Origin: Aplectana chamaeleonis
Taxonomy: Eukaryota > Nematoda > Chromadorea > Rhabditida > Cosmocercidae
Assembly (NCBI GenBank): GCA_029168955.1
Contig: JAPDOI010001078.1
Span: 124,001 to 188,000, forward strand
DNA: 64,000 bases
Direction of reading: 5' to 3'
In this document: positions 1 to 10,854 of the stretch, piece by piece
How the letters are laid out: each line of letters begins with the position of its first letter
Numbering within the stretch: the first letter of the stretch is position 1
The notes under the pieces: generated by a model
Told to the model about the DNA's origin: nothing
Database searches by the model: none
What the model saw: only the letters and a program-made list of their open reading frames with translations
Made by a program: the position numbers and the translations under genes

Positions 1-900
1 ATATCATGTGAACATCGGTCGTCAGTCACAAGCCACATCGGGTGCGTTTTTTCCACCCCACCTCATTCATGTCTTCGGTATGATTATCGACGGGGCTGGC
101 TACGCCGAGCCAACTATGACCGAGGCCTAAGGTGTATAAGAAACAAAAAATTGCTGCCAAGCCGTATTATTACTTTTGCAATTTAAACGGGAACTATTTC
201 AATGTGTTTTTCGCCGGCGTCTCATCGTTTTTTTTTCGAAGCAGCTGTCATCAAGACAATCCAAAATGTCTTTCACACTGCATAAGGTTCCAACCCATCA
301 TCATCATATTTTCTCCTTCCTGAAGAAACCGGGAAGACTGTTCCAATAAAGTTTCAATGAAGGAAGAGGATCAGAAATGGACTTGTTTGACCTTTTGTAG
401 TAAGATCCATGAAAAAAATAAGTTACAGCCAGTTTTAGAGTGGACGCTAATGTCATTTGAAAATCTATCCGTTGAGTTTTTGTTAAAAGAATCTTGTGCT
501 GATTTTTGGCCTATTACGTTCTTGTACTCATTTCGCCTTACGCCCTGCATCCAGTATGGAAGGCAAGTGGTGTACTAATCTACGCTTATCCTTTTTCTGA
601 AACTCCTCAATTTGGCCTGTCTCTATTTCCAACCTCGTATACTTCGTCATTTATTTCCAGAGAAAGCTTTTACGGATGTAGGTGTGAGGGTATGAAAACT
701 GCATTCTGCTCACGTTGACTCACAGAAGAAGCAGCACAGAGTACATCGACTGACCGAATCCACATTCCGCGCTGACTGTACGTATGGCAGGCATCGGTAC
801 ACTCTTTTTATCTAAACCGAATTGTACTCGTTAATTAGAGAGAGTTGGTCTCTTTAGGAGAAGTGGGACTTCGATGGTTGAGAAAAGTTGTTAGCCGTCC
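1..900. other. Unassigned sequence
   Basis: I see no convincing exon, repeat boundary or RNA gene here. Short open frames exist on the plus strand but have no recognisable motif and no clear splice context. Confidence 0.4.
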
Positions 901-934
901 AAAAGCGAGGTCAAGATCTCGATTTTCCATCTGA

Positions 935-1136
935 GGCGGCATGCATGAACGCAGCGAATGGTGTCAGGAGCCGCTCCGCGTGCCATGCGCGCAGCGTCGA
1001 GCAACGGCGCGGCCCCGAATTTCGTGGCGTGTATTGATGTGCCTGATTTTCGGGGCCGCCCGTTGCTCGACGCTGCGCGCATGGCACGCGAAGCGGCTCC
1101 CCGACACCGTTCGCTGCGTTCATGCATGCCGCCCCT
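935..1136. repeat. GC-rich long hairpin (foldback MITE-like)
   Basis: Two arms of about 75 bp, one beginning GGCGGCATGCATGAACGCAG and the other ending in its complement near 1133, face each other across a loop of about 50 bp. Both arms carry the same GC-rich body. The open frames on both strands here are by-products of the palindrome. No target duplication was identified. Confidence 0.7.
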
Positions 1137-2459
1137 GGGGTGGTAGTAAACTAGCCAGAACTGAGAGGTTAGAACCGTGACTATATCACGATAATGGGGA
1201 GAAATTCCAGTGCGAAACATCGATATAGTCGTCATTCTAAAGCAGGAGGTGTCACATAGCATTTGATTGCAAAACTAGCATCCCGTATGCGATCTCGGGA
1301 ACCCTAGCACATCAACTGCGAGACAACGCTTTGCACCAAAGGCGATCAGGGCTGGGCACGCGTCCCGGTTAACCTTAGGGGGGTGCATATTGGACGTTGC
1401 AGAGAGGGCAAAGGGGGATGCCATAACCGAATACCAAAAAAAGAACGAAGTTCATGTTCTGTCGAATTTCAGCAAAAAAATAATACGCACTATTCTTCTG
1501 ATTTGTCATATCTTCTTCCCCGCTTTTTGAGTCGAACACTAAAAGAATTCAAATTATTGATAGAGATGCAGGTTGTGTTCGCAATAATTCATAGTTGCTG
1601 TTGAAGTTTGTTTCGATGAAGGAGTGAACACTACTCCGTTATCTTGTAGAAAGTAAGGATTGATGTAGTCATGTTTCTTTGGTGCAACGTTCATTGATTA
1701 CGCGGGTGGCTACCGATTCGAGGCAAAGATACTAAGACAGCGCCTAGGAAAACTATCATTCAAGTTCAAAAAGAGATTAGCGAACTGGGGTCGTATTTGC
1801 CATCAACCCGCCGGGGAGTCGAAGGGTAGATGAGGTGAAATTCCAGTACGAAGTGCGCGCTCCACGGCCACACCTCGCCTCCCTTGGCTTCCCTCGCGAC
1901 CGCCGGAATTTTTCGAATATCATAGCTGAAGAATGGCCGCTTCGCGATGGAATCTTAATCTTTTCGCAGTGATATCGATACGTAACACAGTTTACATTTC
2001 CATCTTACATGGGGTGTAAAGATGGGTTGATCTGTTCTCTGCCGCGACAAGCATGTATCAATCCCTTCCGCTTCCTTGACGATTGCCCTCGGCGGGTTGT
2101 TTGGCGAATGCGACCCCTGGTGTATAGCCTGGGTCGCTCATTTTGAGCCGGTCGAAGCAAGGCTTATCATGTCAAAATCTTCTTATCACTGTTATACTTT
2201 GCCATGACCGACCGCTCCGCTGCATACTCTGCCCGGACTCATCCGAGCAGGCTAGGATTTATTTCGAAAGTTTAAAAGTACAGATAGCACAGTCAGCATC
2301 TACCCAACTAGTCAATAGCTTTTTATTCATAGAGAATGTGACATGAAGAGAGCCATTTGTAAAATTTGAAGACTGCAAGTTACTATGAAGGAAGCGAATG
2401 ACCGTGCCCTCCTCATTGAGAAGTACCCTACACATAAAAACCCGAGTTTTATCCACCTT

Positions 2460-3720
2460 GAATGCCGCAATCTCTCATAGACTAGGCTAGCCGTGCGATA
2501 TGGTGTTTGTCCGCAGCTACACAACGCGCACTGGAGTGGACGCACACACCATATTAATTAAAAAATGTATATTATTACAGAACGGGGCGGAGAAAATGAT
2601 TGAAACTGGAGTAAATGGAAGGAGGCAGAAATAGAATTCTTCCAATGTATCCATTATAGAAATTTAATGTAAACAAACTAAGTTGGAGCGGAGTGAATTT
2701 TTCGGACGTGATAAGGTTCATTCAAATGATTGCGAGAAAGAGGAGAATCTGGCAAACATTTTAATAGCAATAGGTTTGATATTCAATGTGATATAAGGAC
2801 CTTAAAACTCGTCCCGGTTTTGTCCCGGTTTTCGGGGTAAAACCTGGACGAGATTTAAGGTCCTTAAAGGCACAGTCCAACCTCAGAATAGATTTTTCGT
2901 TTTTCTACCTATCTTGGAGAAAATTCCACGCTGATCACAGTGGTGTCTCCAGAATCGCTCAGAACTCACTACGAACGGAGTTACGGCTTCTCAAAAATTT
3001 CGATTTTGAGCGGCTAGAGGTTCGCGGACGAGTTGTCTCGAGTCTGTATTTTCTCGTTATTCGCAGCCATCGTTTTGAAGCAGGCCAAAATATAAAGCCA
3101 GGCCAAAAACAAATCGAAGAACATGGGTTTTGAATAAAATTATTTGCGCGCCTCTTCCCTATTGAGTTCGGAAACCTGGCAGTGGGCGTTACCCAATTTT
3201 TCTTTCAAGAGGGCGTGGTCGACTTTTTCCTTGCTTTTTCTCGCTTATTTGAGCGAATTGAGATTTCGCGTTTGGCAGGGTTGCAATAGGCGGCGACCGG
3301 ACCATAATATCAAAAATTCCCTCTGAGGTTGGACTGTGGCTTTGAATTACATTAAAAACCGGTCCCATTGATGCTAAAATGTTTTCCAGATTCTCCTCCT
3401 TCTCACAATATCCTTTGCTCTCAGTTTAATGCTAGTTTTGATCAACTAGATTCGTTTGAATGAACCTTATCATGGCTAAATATTTACCCCGCTCTAACTT
3501 TGTCTATTTGCATTAAATTTCTAAAATGGGTACATCCAGAATAGACTACCTTTAACATCTTCCAACTCCTTCAGTTTCAATCCTTTTCTCCTCCCCGTTC
3601 TGCAATAAAATACATTTTTTATTAATATTGTGTGCGCGTCCACTCCCGTGTGCGCTGTGTAGCTGCGTACAAACACCGTATCGCACGGCAAGCCGATTTT
3701 TTGAGGGATTGCGGCATTCT
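2460..3720. repeat. Long internal inverted repeat of hAT-A
   Basis: The sequence around 2490-2860 (starting GTGCGATATGGTG) returns in reverse complement around 3350-3700 (ending CACCGTATCGCAC). The innermost part at 2797-2860 is a smaller palindrome built on ACTCGTCCCGGTTTTGTCCC and its complement. The same long foldback is present in hAT-B (20948-21730), so it is a family trait. Confidence 0.75.
2864..3345. mobile_element. TTAA-flanked MITE inside hAT-A
   Basis: The element is 2868-3341 (474 bp) with inverted termini AGGCACAGTCCAACCTCAGA and its near-perfect complement. It is flanked by TTAA (2864-2867) and TTGA (3342-3345, a one-base change). hAT-B has the uninterrupted site near 21360 (GTCCTTAAATCACATT), so the insertion and its TTAA duplication can be read directly. 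TTAA duplication suggests a piggyBac-type mechanism, but no transposase is present. Confidence 0.85.
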
Positions 3721-4274
3721 AGGGGGGTGAAACTCGGGTTTTCTACTCCTTACGAGTCACATGAATCCTAACATTGTTCCACAACACAAAATAGTTCTGA
3801 TTTCCACATCAGAACAATCAAACACAGATTAACTAATCCTTCATAGGTTTATGAAAACATTCGACAGGAAACATTAATTATCGCAATAGTAGTAGTTCTG
3901 TTGTTGGTAATTGTTCAATTGTATTGTATTGAAAAATGTTCTATCTTTTGTCATAACTTACCATCTTACTAACAAATTTTCCTCATGGGGTTGTTTTGAA
4001 GTTCAGAAATTACACTACCCTTTTTGTTGCCATTTTCGGAATTTTCTCTATTCAGTGCTTTTTTTATATTCTTGTTTATCAAAATCAGGAAGTCAAGATC
4101 ATGGCTGTCCAACTATTCGGAAAACAGCCGATTTCGATTTCCCATAAGGGGGTGCCTAAAAATTACCGAGCTAAGGGGGGTTCATATTCAGAATCGCCAT
4201 GCCGGGACGTGTGCCCAGCCCTGAAGGCGATACGCTCATCTTGCGAAGAATGGCTGACATCCTGGAATGTTGCA

Positions 4275-4372
4275 CACGTGTGTGCAAAGCTGAGTCCGCG
4301 TGGACTCGAACCATTGACCGTGCTGAGGAAAGCAGCGCCACATAGCGCTGCGCAACTCAGACACAGATTGAG
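4275..4372 (-). repeat. tRNA-like / SINE-head-like sequence
   Basis: On the minus strand there is a perfect B-box-like GGTTCGAGTCC, preceded by a TTGCGCAGCGC D-arm-like stretch. The ends CTGAGT and ACTCAG could pair as an acceptor stem. The anticodon arm does not fold to a normal 7-nt loop, so I read it as a degenerate tRNA-derived sequence rather than a functional tRNA. Confidence 0.35.
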
Positions 4373-4379
4373 GGGCTGA

Positions 4380-4925
4380 TGAAGGGTTCTTCTACCTTCT
4401 CAAACTGTGTCTCCTGTACATCAACAATTAACCCTCTCGTCCGAAACAGTAGCTGTTTCAGCGATAACAGCAGAAATCATTGTTTTTTATAGTGCGCAAT
4501 ATTCCATCTCGTATTCACGATGTGTTTTGTATGAACTGAGAGACACGTCTTCCCCGCAGAGATTACATCCGTGGTTTTGTTGACTTCCTCAGCAGTTAGT
4601 TCTTTCTCTAAATATTCATTCTTTGTCTAACTCTCATGTTTTGTGTTAGGATTTATTGGTTTGATGTTCTTGCCTCTAACGAGTGTTGTGAGTGAGGGTA
4701 AAGCAGGTCGAGAAATTTGTCAGAGGAATAGCTAGACTAGAATCTGTTAGAAACTAAAGTGTTCAGTCTACATTTTTTCAAAATTTTTGATTCGATTTTA
4801 ATTTTTTCGTCTGCGTTTATGAAAAGTTTAGAGTCTATTTTAATCGCGACACTGTACATATATTTTATTTTCTCAGATATTTAGAAGAAAAAGGACGGAG
4901 CAAACTCACACATATCCTACTTATC
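4380..4925. other. Unassigned AT-rich sequence
   Basis: I see no gene, repeat boundary or RNA signature in this stretch. Confidence 0.4.
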
Positions 4926-4929
4926 GGAG

Positions 4930-5251
4930 TGAAATTTAATGCTGTTGGTCGCGTACGAGAGCGCGCGTATTTTTCCATTTTCTAAATTTGTCCGCAGAAA
5001 TATTTTTGAGGGAAAAACCTGGCAGAGCAAAATTCCGCCGTAAAGCCCAATATGAATAATGAGCTCTTAGTATCCTCTGGTTCCGAGCGTGAATTATTCT
5101 GTTTCCTCGCGCGCTTGCGCGGAGCGAGAGTAGAGACAGCGAGAAAGTGTGGGGCGAAGGAGACGCAGCGCACGCGCGCAGACGCGATGAACGGAAATAA
5201 ATCACACTCGGAAAAAGAGGACAAACACAGTTGAAAACACTGTTCCTTTAA
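4930..5251. repeat. Dispersed repeat with a TTAA-type end
   Basis: The 5100-5235 portion, containing GCGAGAAAGTGTGGGGCGAA, reappears in reverse complement at about 28135-28270. The right end reads CACTGTTCC followed by TTTAA (TTAA at 5248-5251), resembling the termini of the TTAA-flanked MITEs elsewhere in the window. The left end was not located. Confidence 0.5.
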
Positions 5252-6170
5252 GCTTTCACTGGTTGGTAACATTAACTACGTAAATACAAGAAAAGTACGT
5301 AATTACTCGAATTAGGATAGAAAATTATTCAAATGTGATTGGAGTGAATTGAATATTCGGATTCTAGTATTGAATCTTTCTTCAAATATTCGACTGATTC
5401 AGAAAAAGTTGGGAGGCCTCGTTCACAATTGTTCATTATTTCGGGTATCCAAAAAAGCTGTATTTAAAAAAATCATTTATTCGGCAATTATCTAAAGAGA
5501 TAATTCGAATTAGAACTGCCCAATCAATTTTGAAGAACTCCCGAATCGATGATTTTTCCAAAGCAAAGCTCTTTTTGGAAATCTAAAAAGGTTGAACAGT
5601 TTCGAGTTAGGCCTGAATTGTTTTAATGTATGAATATACTCGAAAACATGTCCTCCACTCAATTTGATTGAATATTCAGCAATTTCTCTCAAATATGCAC
5701 TAAATTTTCGAATAGTTTCCCATACTCATACTGTGAGATAACTTTTACTGACGCTGCTAAACATTCGAATCTCATGCTCAGAAGTTGACCGGATAGTCAA
5801 AAGTCGAATATTGCGACTTTAAGATTGGAACGATTACACGGAAAACCGGATGAATGAGATTGCCGAATTCGATGAATAGCGTAGCTGAATTAATTCCCCG
5901 ATTCAACCCAATACTGGAAAAGCAGAAATCCCCATTTGAATGGAATATTCGATTAACTCGGATAGCACACGAATAATTACTCGATTCATTTCCAAGTCTA
6001 GTACCTACCATTTTTGTCTTCACGCACATAGTTACTGTTAGGAACTACCAAAAACGAAAAGTGACAGCATCTTTGAAAGTGCTTATATGAGTTAATAATT
6101 AATAGTGACCTTACCAGTGAGATTTTATTCTTCCAGGTAGTTTTTTTATGAGAAAACTATTTTTCCACAC
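5252..6170. other. AT-rich sequence with scattered TTCGAATA-like motifs
   Basis: No coding signal was found. Motifs such as ATTCGAATT and AATATTCG recur between 5330 and 5950, as in the ends of hAT-D (36585-39307), so this may be a decayed relative of that element. Confidence 0.3.
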
Positions 6171-6173
6171 AAA

Positions 6174-6238
6174 TTTCGAGAGTGGCAGTGCCAATGGACT
6201 GCCACTGCAGTGCCAATGGACAGCCACTCTCGAAATAA
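6174..6238. repeat. Short perfect-stem hairpin with an internal direct repeat
   Basis: TTTCGAGAGTGGC at the left pairs with its complement ending near 6236. The loop side contains two copies of CAGTGCCAATGGA, making a compact structure of about 63 bp. Confidence 0.7.
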
Positions 6239-6695
6239 AAAAAATCTCGAAAAAAAATTATGGATACGGCGGTGAGAATGTCGATGCGTGTTTTTTTTTT
6301 AGAGCTGGACAAGATAAAAAATACAGTGTCAAGAATAAAGTCACGAACGAATTGGAATCACAATAAACTTTTCATAAACACAGACGAAAAAAAAGAGGCA
6401 AAATCGAAATACAAAACGAAAAAAAAATCCGGCCTAACTATTCATCCCTCTGACAAATTTCTCGCCCACAGTGCTACCAAAATTCACTTTACGTTAAAAT
6501 CAAGGATATTAAGAAATTATGAAACACAAAACAAGAGAGTTTGATAGTGAAAGTACAATCATTGGAAAACCAATCAGCTGCACGGATAAGTCAGCGGCAG
6601 GCAATGCTCGCTATTGATCTCGTTCTTACTGCACAAACGATTGGTGCGCCAGCGGTTTGGGAGCTGACGAGTACTCAGACACTCTGGCGTTTCTA

Positions 6696-7549
6696 AAGGG
6701 GTCTGCAGAGTTGCACCGCCCGGCGGCACGCCGCCTAGCGAGAGGATTGGGGCGTGGCCAAACCCTGAAGCGGCGGCGCACCTCAGTGCCTCGCAGAGTG
6801 GCAGCGATGCCTGCCGTCGTTCTCCATTTTAATCCATTACGTACAAGATCATTCATTCCACGCCAACATTTTAATTTCGTCGATTTCAAAAATTTGTATT
6901 TATTTTCCTCGCTCATTTTTATGTGTTCTTTGGATTCACCATGAAATCATAGTTCAACAGAAATTTGAATTTCAAAGACGCCAGAATTGAAAAGCTTCTC
7001 AGAAATAGCTAAACTTCTATGTTTTTGGAAGATTTTCGTACTTCAAAAAAAAATCTAAATATACGCTCTCAGAAGCGGAACACATAAAATCTAGCAGCAA
7101 CGTTGATTTGGAAGTTCTCGTGAGAATCAATATTATCCCACAGAATGTGAAAACTGTAATAAAGTCAACTATTCAGGGAGTGAAATGGAATGGATCACAT
7201 AAAAAAGATAACAGATGAAAAAAATGTTCAAGTGTTTACGGAAACGTGCGATCAATACCTCACATCAGAGTAAACTAGAATAACTGAACAATGGAAAGTA
7301 CATTGAAACGATCGATGGCGGCGCTCCTCGCTGACGGTGAAAGTGGTCCAGACCATTCCTCGCCGCCGTTCGTTGGCGGCGTCGCTCCGGGAGCCGCTGC
7401 TGTCGCGGCGGCGAAAACACTCTGCGAGGTACAGACGTCGCTGCTCTCGCGCGGCACGTCGCCGCCCTCGCCCACTGCGTGGCGCTCCCCACTCTCCAAC
7501 ACTGCCGTGTCGCAGCGGGACTCGCCGCGGCGCAACTCTGCAGACCCCT
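6696..7549. mobile_element. Terminal-inverted-repeat element, GGGGTCTGCAGAGTTGC family
   Basis: AAGGGGTCTGCAGAGTTGC at 6696 returns as its complement at 7532-7549. The right end is followed by AA, making a possible TTAA at the boundary. Both subterminal regions are rich in CGCCG. A related end, AGGGTCTGCAGAGTTGC, occurs near 29259. Open frames on both strands of 7265-7727 are GC-rich, low-complexity and overlapping, and I do not accept them as genes. Confidence 0.55.
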
Positions 7550-7789
7550 TAACGCGCACTGAACCGTCCCATTTCGACCTGTGCGGGGCAAACGGCAGAG
7601 TTCCCGCATGGCCATTCCGGTCTGCGTTTAGTGCCTGCCAAACCTCGGATTCCGCCGCTTGGCTGGCGATGACGTCACTGCTGCAGAGAGGCTCGGTGTT
7701 GCGTTCGTACACGATTTGACAGCGCATAAACTCGTTTGATCTGCCGAATTACGCTATTGATGACTCCACAATTGAACAGGCCCATATCA

Positions 7790-8050
7790 GCAGCAGAGGA
7801 CGTATATAAGTGGCCTCATCCTAGAGAGAGCGCAGTCGGCCTTTCGGGGCCGCTCCTGGAAAGTGGCTACGAGTCACTCTCTGGACGATTTTTGACGCGG
7901 AGAGGTCTCCCCCACGGTCCTCAGCGAGGGAAGCTCCCTCGCGGTCGACCGTGGCGTGGATGATGTCCCTGTCGCGGACCGCGGTGGGGGTGACTCCCTC
8001 ACGCGGGGCGCGACATGGACCGTGTCCTTGTTGGGGGAGACCCGCTCCTA
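7790..8050 (+). repeat. Diverged repeat, copy 1, with TATA box
   Basis: TATATAA at 7803-7809 is followed about 30 bp later by GAGAGAGCGCAGTCGGC and then GC-rich short palindromes such as GCGAGGGAAGCTCCCTCGC. The same order (TATATAA, GAGAGCGCAGTTGGC, GAGGAAAGC) appears at 9910-10130. It could be an LTR or another promoter-bearing repeat. No neighbouring retroelement genes were found. Confidence 0.4.
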
Positions 8051-9185
8051 TTGAAATTGCCGTTGTGAATCTAATCTAGCATGGTCGAAACCTGCAAACG
8101 GCAGTGAATCGCCGGATTTCGCGGGGCAAACGGCGGATATGGGGCACTCGCTTTGCCCATTTTTTCGTTTCTAACGGCAGCGGTTCAGATTATGACCCGT
8201 GTTTGTTGCGCGTTACAAACCCCACAGTGTCTGAGTAGGTGGACAGTTCTTGGCCCAACTACGGCCCCAGTAGCGATTGCGGGGGAACTCGGAGTTGTCG
8301 GGTTACGGAGAAAAGTCCTCTCGAGGACTTTTCACCCTAACCCGCCATCGTCGTCGAGCGCACTCTCATGCTCACTGTCTCGCCGTTGGTCTGTGGAGTG
8401 CCGCGATTGATTGGCGAACATTACTGTTTGCGATTGAGGGTTTCGAGAGGGGTAACATGAGTAGTTTAGGGGAAGTAACATCGATGTTTATCTTTAAGAT
8501 TTGTGTTGTGGCTTATATGTGCCTTGAACTTCGATACTACGATTTCAGCCAAATTTAAGAACCCCGTAGTTAACATCGATGTTAACAGTCTTGGGTAACA
8601 TCGTAGTTTGGCAAGTTTACTACCTTCCCTGATTGTCAGTGGGAAATTTTGAAGGAAGTATGAAAGCACACCGCCGCAATGCATTGCGTCGTGCTGCACT
8701 GCACAACGATGTGACGACATCACGACGATTCTCAGATCTAATACTTGGAATTTGGCAAGGAAATAGTAAAGTGGGGCTTGAGATGTTTTCTGATAGACAT
8801 AACGTCGCCCTTTACACGTTTTGTTATGACGATTTTGAGTTTCGGTAGTACTGATTTCCGCTAACAATAAGACGCAGTTTCGATGAGTTCGGTCAACATC
8901 GGCGATTAGCAAGCGTAGCCTATCGCAGGATGCATGGCTTCGGTCTAACTTGTCAACCTTTCAACATTCTTAAATCCAGTTCCATAAACATTGTTCGAGG
9001 TGCAAGCATGCTGAAGGGGCAGCAGCTTTTGAGGCGCGCATCAAGAAATTTTTCCAATAAAGCGCCTCGAGCCCTTGGAGTCAGCTGCTCTTAGAAAGGC
9101 GGCCAACAATGAATCGCAGGCAGGTTCCATTTAAGGATATCCATCTCCACTTCTGTTCTACATCTCCTTCAATTCATTTCGTCAA
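8050..9185. other. Unassigned sequence with GTAACATCG repeats
   Basis: Between 8451 and 8610 the motif GTAACATCG/TTAACATCGATGTT recurs on both strands. No coding exon could be supported here. Confidence 0.35.
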
Positions 9186-9189
9186 CTTA

Positions 9190-9612
9190 CAATACCCGCG
9201 CTAGGTTTTGAAAAACGGGGAGCATCTGGCAAACTTGGCGAAAAACGGTCCTTTGGCCGTAACATTTTTGAACAAAGATTTTTTGGATTCCGAAAAAGCG
9301 ATCATGCTCACAGCTCAGATTCCTACCAAAGAATGTGCGTTGTGGCTGAAAGTGTCCTAAAATCGCTTTGTTTTCGAAGAGAGTCTTTTCAAGAAACGAT
9401 CGCAAAAACATCTGCATTTAAGTAAGGAGCGATCTCAGGATACTTCTACCAACAAAGCATATTATTCGGTAGCAATTTGTGCTCTGAAGACACGACCGCG
9501 TTTTCAGAATCCGAAAGAGCCTCTGTTGAAAAATGTTACTAGCTGCGGGCGTTTTTTTGCCAAGTTTCCCAGATGCTCCCCATTTTTACAAAACTCATTG
9601 CGGGTTTTGTAT
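9190..9612. repeat. Foldback repeat of about 420 bp
   Basis: The left arm GGTTTTGAAAAACGGGGAGC followed by ATCTGGCAAACTTGGC is matched in reverse complement at 9550-9610 (GCCAAGTTTCCCAGATGCTC). The outermost bases read CCCGCGCTAGG and TTGCGGG. No transposase frame is present. Confidence 0.65.
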
Positions 9613-9904
9613 TTGAGCGAAAGAAGGAAATCGGTTGTCGTCGCTACCACTGGATGGCCACTTTTCATTCTTCCTCCTTATGGACTCGTGGAGTCGTACT
9701 CTAGAACAACAGCAAGCGAAACCGAGGACAGAGATTGACAGCACAATAGGAGGATGTGCTGCTGTGGCAGCTTCTCCTCCTACTGTTCTGCAAATTAGTC
9801 TAGTAGAACAACGACTCCCACTAGTGCGCTTCTGAGCTTTTTGTTGCCGAGTTTAATCATTCCATTGATTTTCTGGTGCAAGTAGAACCGGCTGCATTTT
9901 TCTC

Positions 9905-10135
9905 CAGCAGCGGCGGGTATATAAGGCAGCCACACTCATTGAGAGCGCAGTTGGCGGTTTAGGGCCGGTCCTATAAGGTGACTTTGTGTAACATTCAAGA
10001 CGTCACTTTTAGACGCTGAGGGATCGTCGCAAGGCCCATCGCGAGGAAAGCTGTCTCGTTGTATACCGAAACAAGGACAAAGTTCTTGTTGAGGACCTTG
10101 GCAAGCTTGTTCTCCTGGCAGCGGACCATGACAAG
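9905..10135 (+). repeat. Diverged repeat, copy 2, with TATA box
   Basis: TATATAA at 9918-9924 is followed by GAGAGCGCAGTTGGCGG and further blocks aligning in order with 7800-8045. Conservation of the TATA position between diverged copies suggests the promoter matters to the repeat. Confidence 0.4.
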
Positions 10136-10139
10136 TATC

Positions 10140-10850
10140 ATTTTTGAACCCTGTACGCAGAGGGGAGGTATCCCGAGTTCTCTCTCGATTTGATGATTTG
10201 AATATTTCTGTTAGCCGCACATGCTCTGCACTGGAGTTCTTCTAACGATTGCGTGAGTTGAACATATTCTATGATCAAAAACATTGTTTTCATAGCAAGC
10301 GGATGTAAACGAGAATATTTCATCTTTTTGAGCTTTAATCAGCTATTTACTCATTAATCAATCCATGAAATGAAATATTACCTTATTCTCTTGGAGGCAG
10401 TGCAGAGGGAGATGTTTAGTGTCAAAACATTCGTGTTTTTCTTACCACATGTGGCTCGGCTCGCAACACTAATTTGTCCAGAAAATAAACGGAGAAATCA
10501 GTGAAATTGTGAGATTGTGAGGTATCCTCGATAAACTTACAGTCCATCCCAACTGAGAAGGTGATGATAGTGCGGCTGCGTATTTCCATGAGGTATATGT
10601 TCTGTGGTTCGGTTCGAGTTTCGAGGACCATCAATCAAAAAAGAGGACAGCGCATGTTTTCTTGTGTTGCTTACCTCGATTCTTTCCTTTTCCTGTGTTA
10701 TTTCTGCTTATATCTATAGTAGAGACTTTAGGTTTCCTTCACTTTTGGTACATTGACGGCTCATCTTCACGAATCTTGCGAGACCCACCGCAACTTTCAT
10801 TCGTCTCGTTTTCTCTGCCGAGGCAGTTCATAAACATTCTCGAAAAGCAT
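10140..10850. other. Unassigned sequence
   Basis: No gene or repeat boundary was recognised. The upper part may hold the extreme 3' end of the antisense RTE copy that follows. Confidence 0.35.
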
Positions 10851-10854
10851 CTGC

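Larger units (their letters stand above)
1339..4231. mobile_element. Non-autonomous hAT-type element, copy A, with 8-bp target duplication
   Basis: The element proper is 1347-4223. Its left end reads CAGGGCTGGGCACGCGTCCC and its right end GGGACGTGTGCCCAGCCCTG, an inverted repeat of about 22 bp. It is flanked by a perfect 8-bp direct repeat AAGGCGAT (1339-1346 and 4224-4231). An 8-bp duplication and a CAGGG start are typical of the hAT superfamily. No transposase frame is present, so mobility would depend on a partner. Its subterminal sequence matches copy B at 14927-22255. The interior is a long imperfect inverted repeat with a second element inserted in the middle. Confidence 0.88.

Noticed and set aside
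891..1262. 123-codon minus-strand frame and opposing plus-strand frames
   Set aside because: They read through a long GC-rich hairpin. The similar peptides on both strands are explained by the palindrome.
7265..7727. Overlapping open frames of 116-150 codons on both strands
   Set aside because: The stretch is GC-rich and CGCCG-repetitive, open in several frames at once, and lies in the end of an inverted-repeat element.
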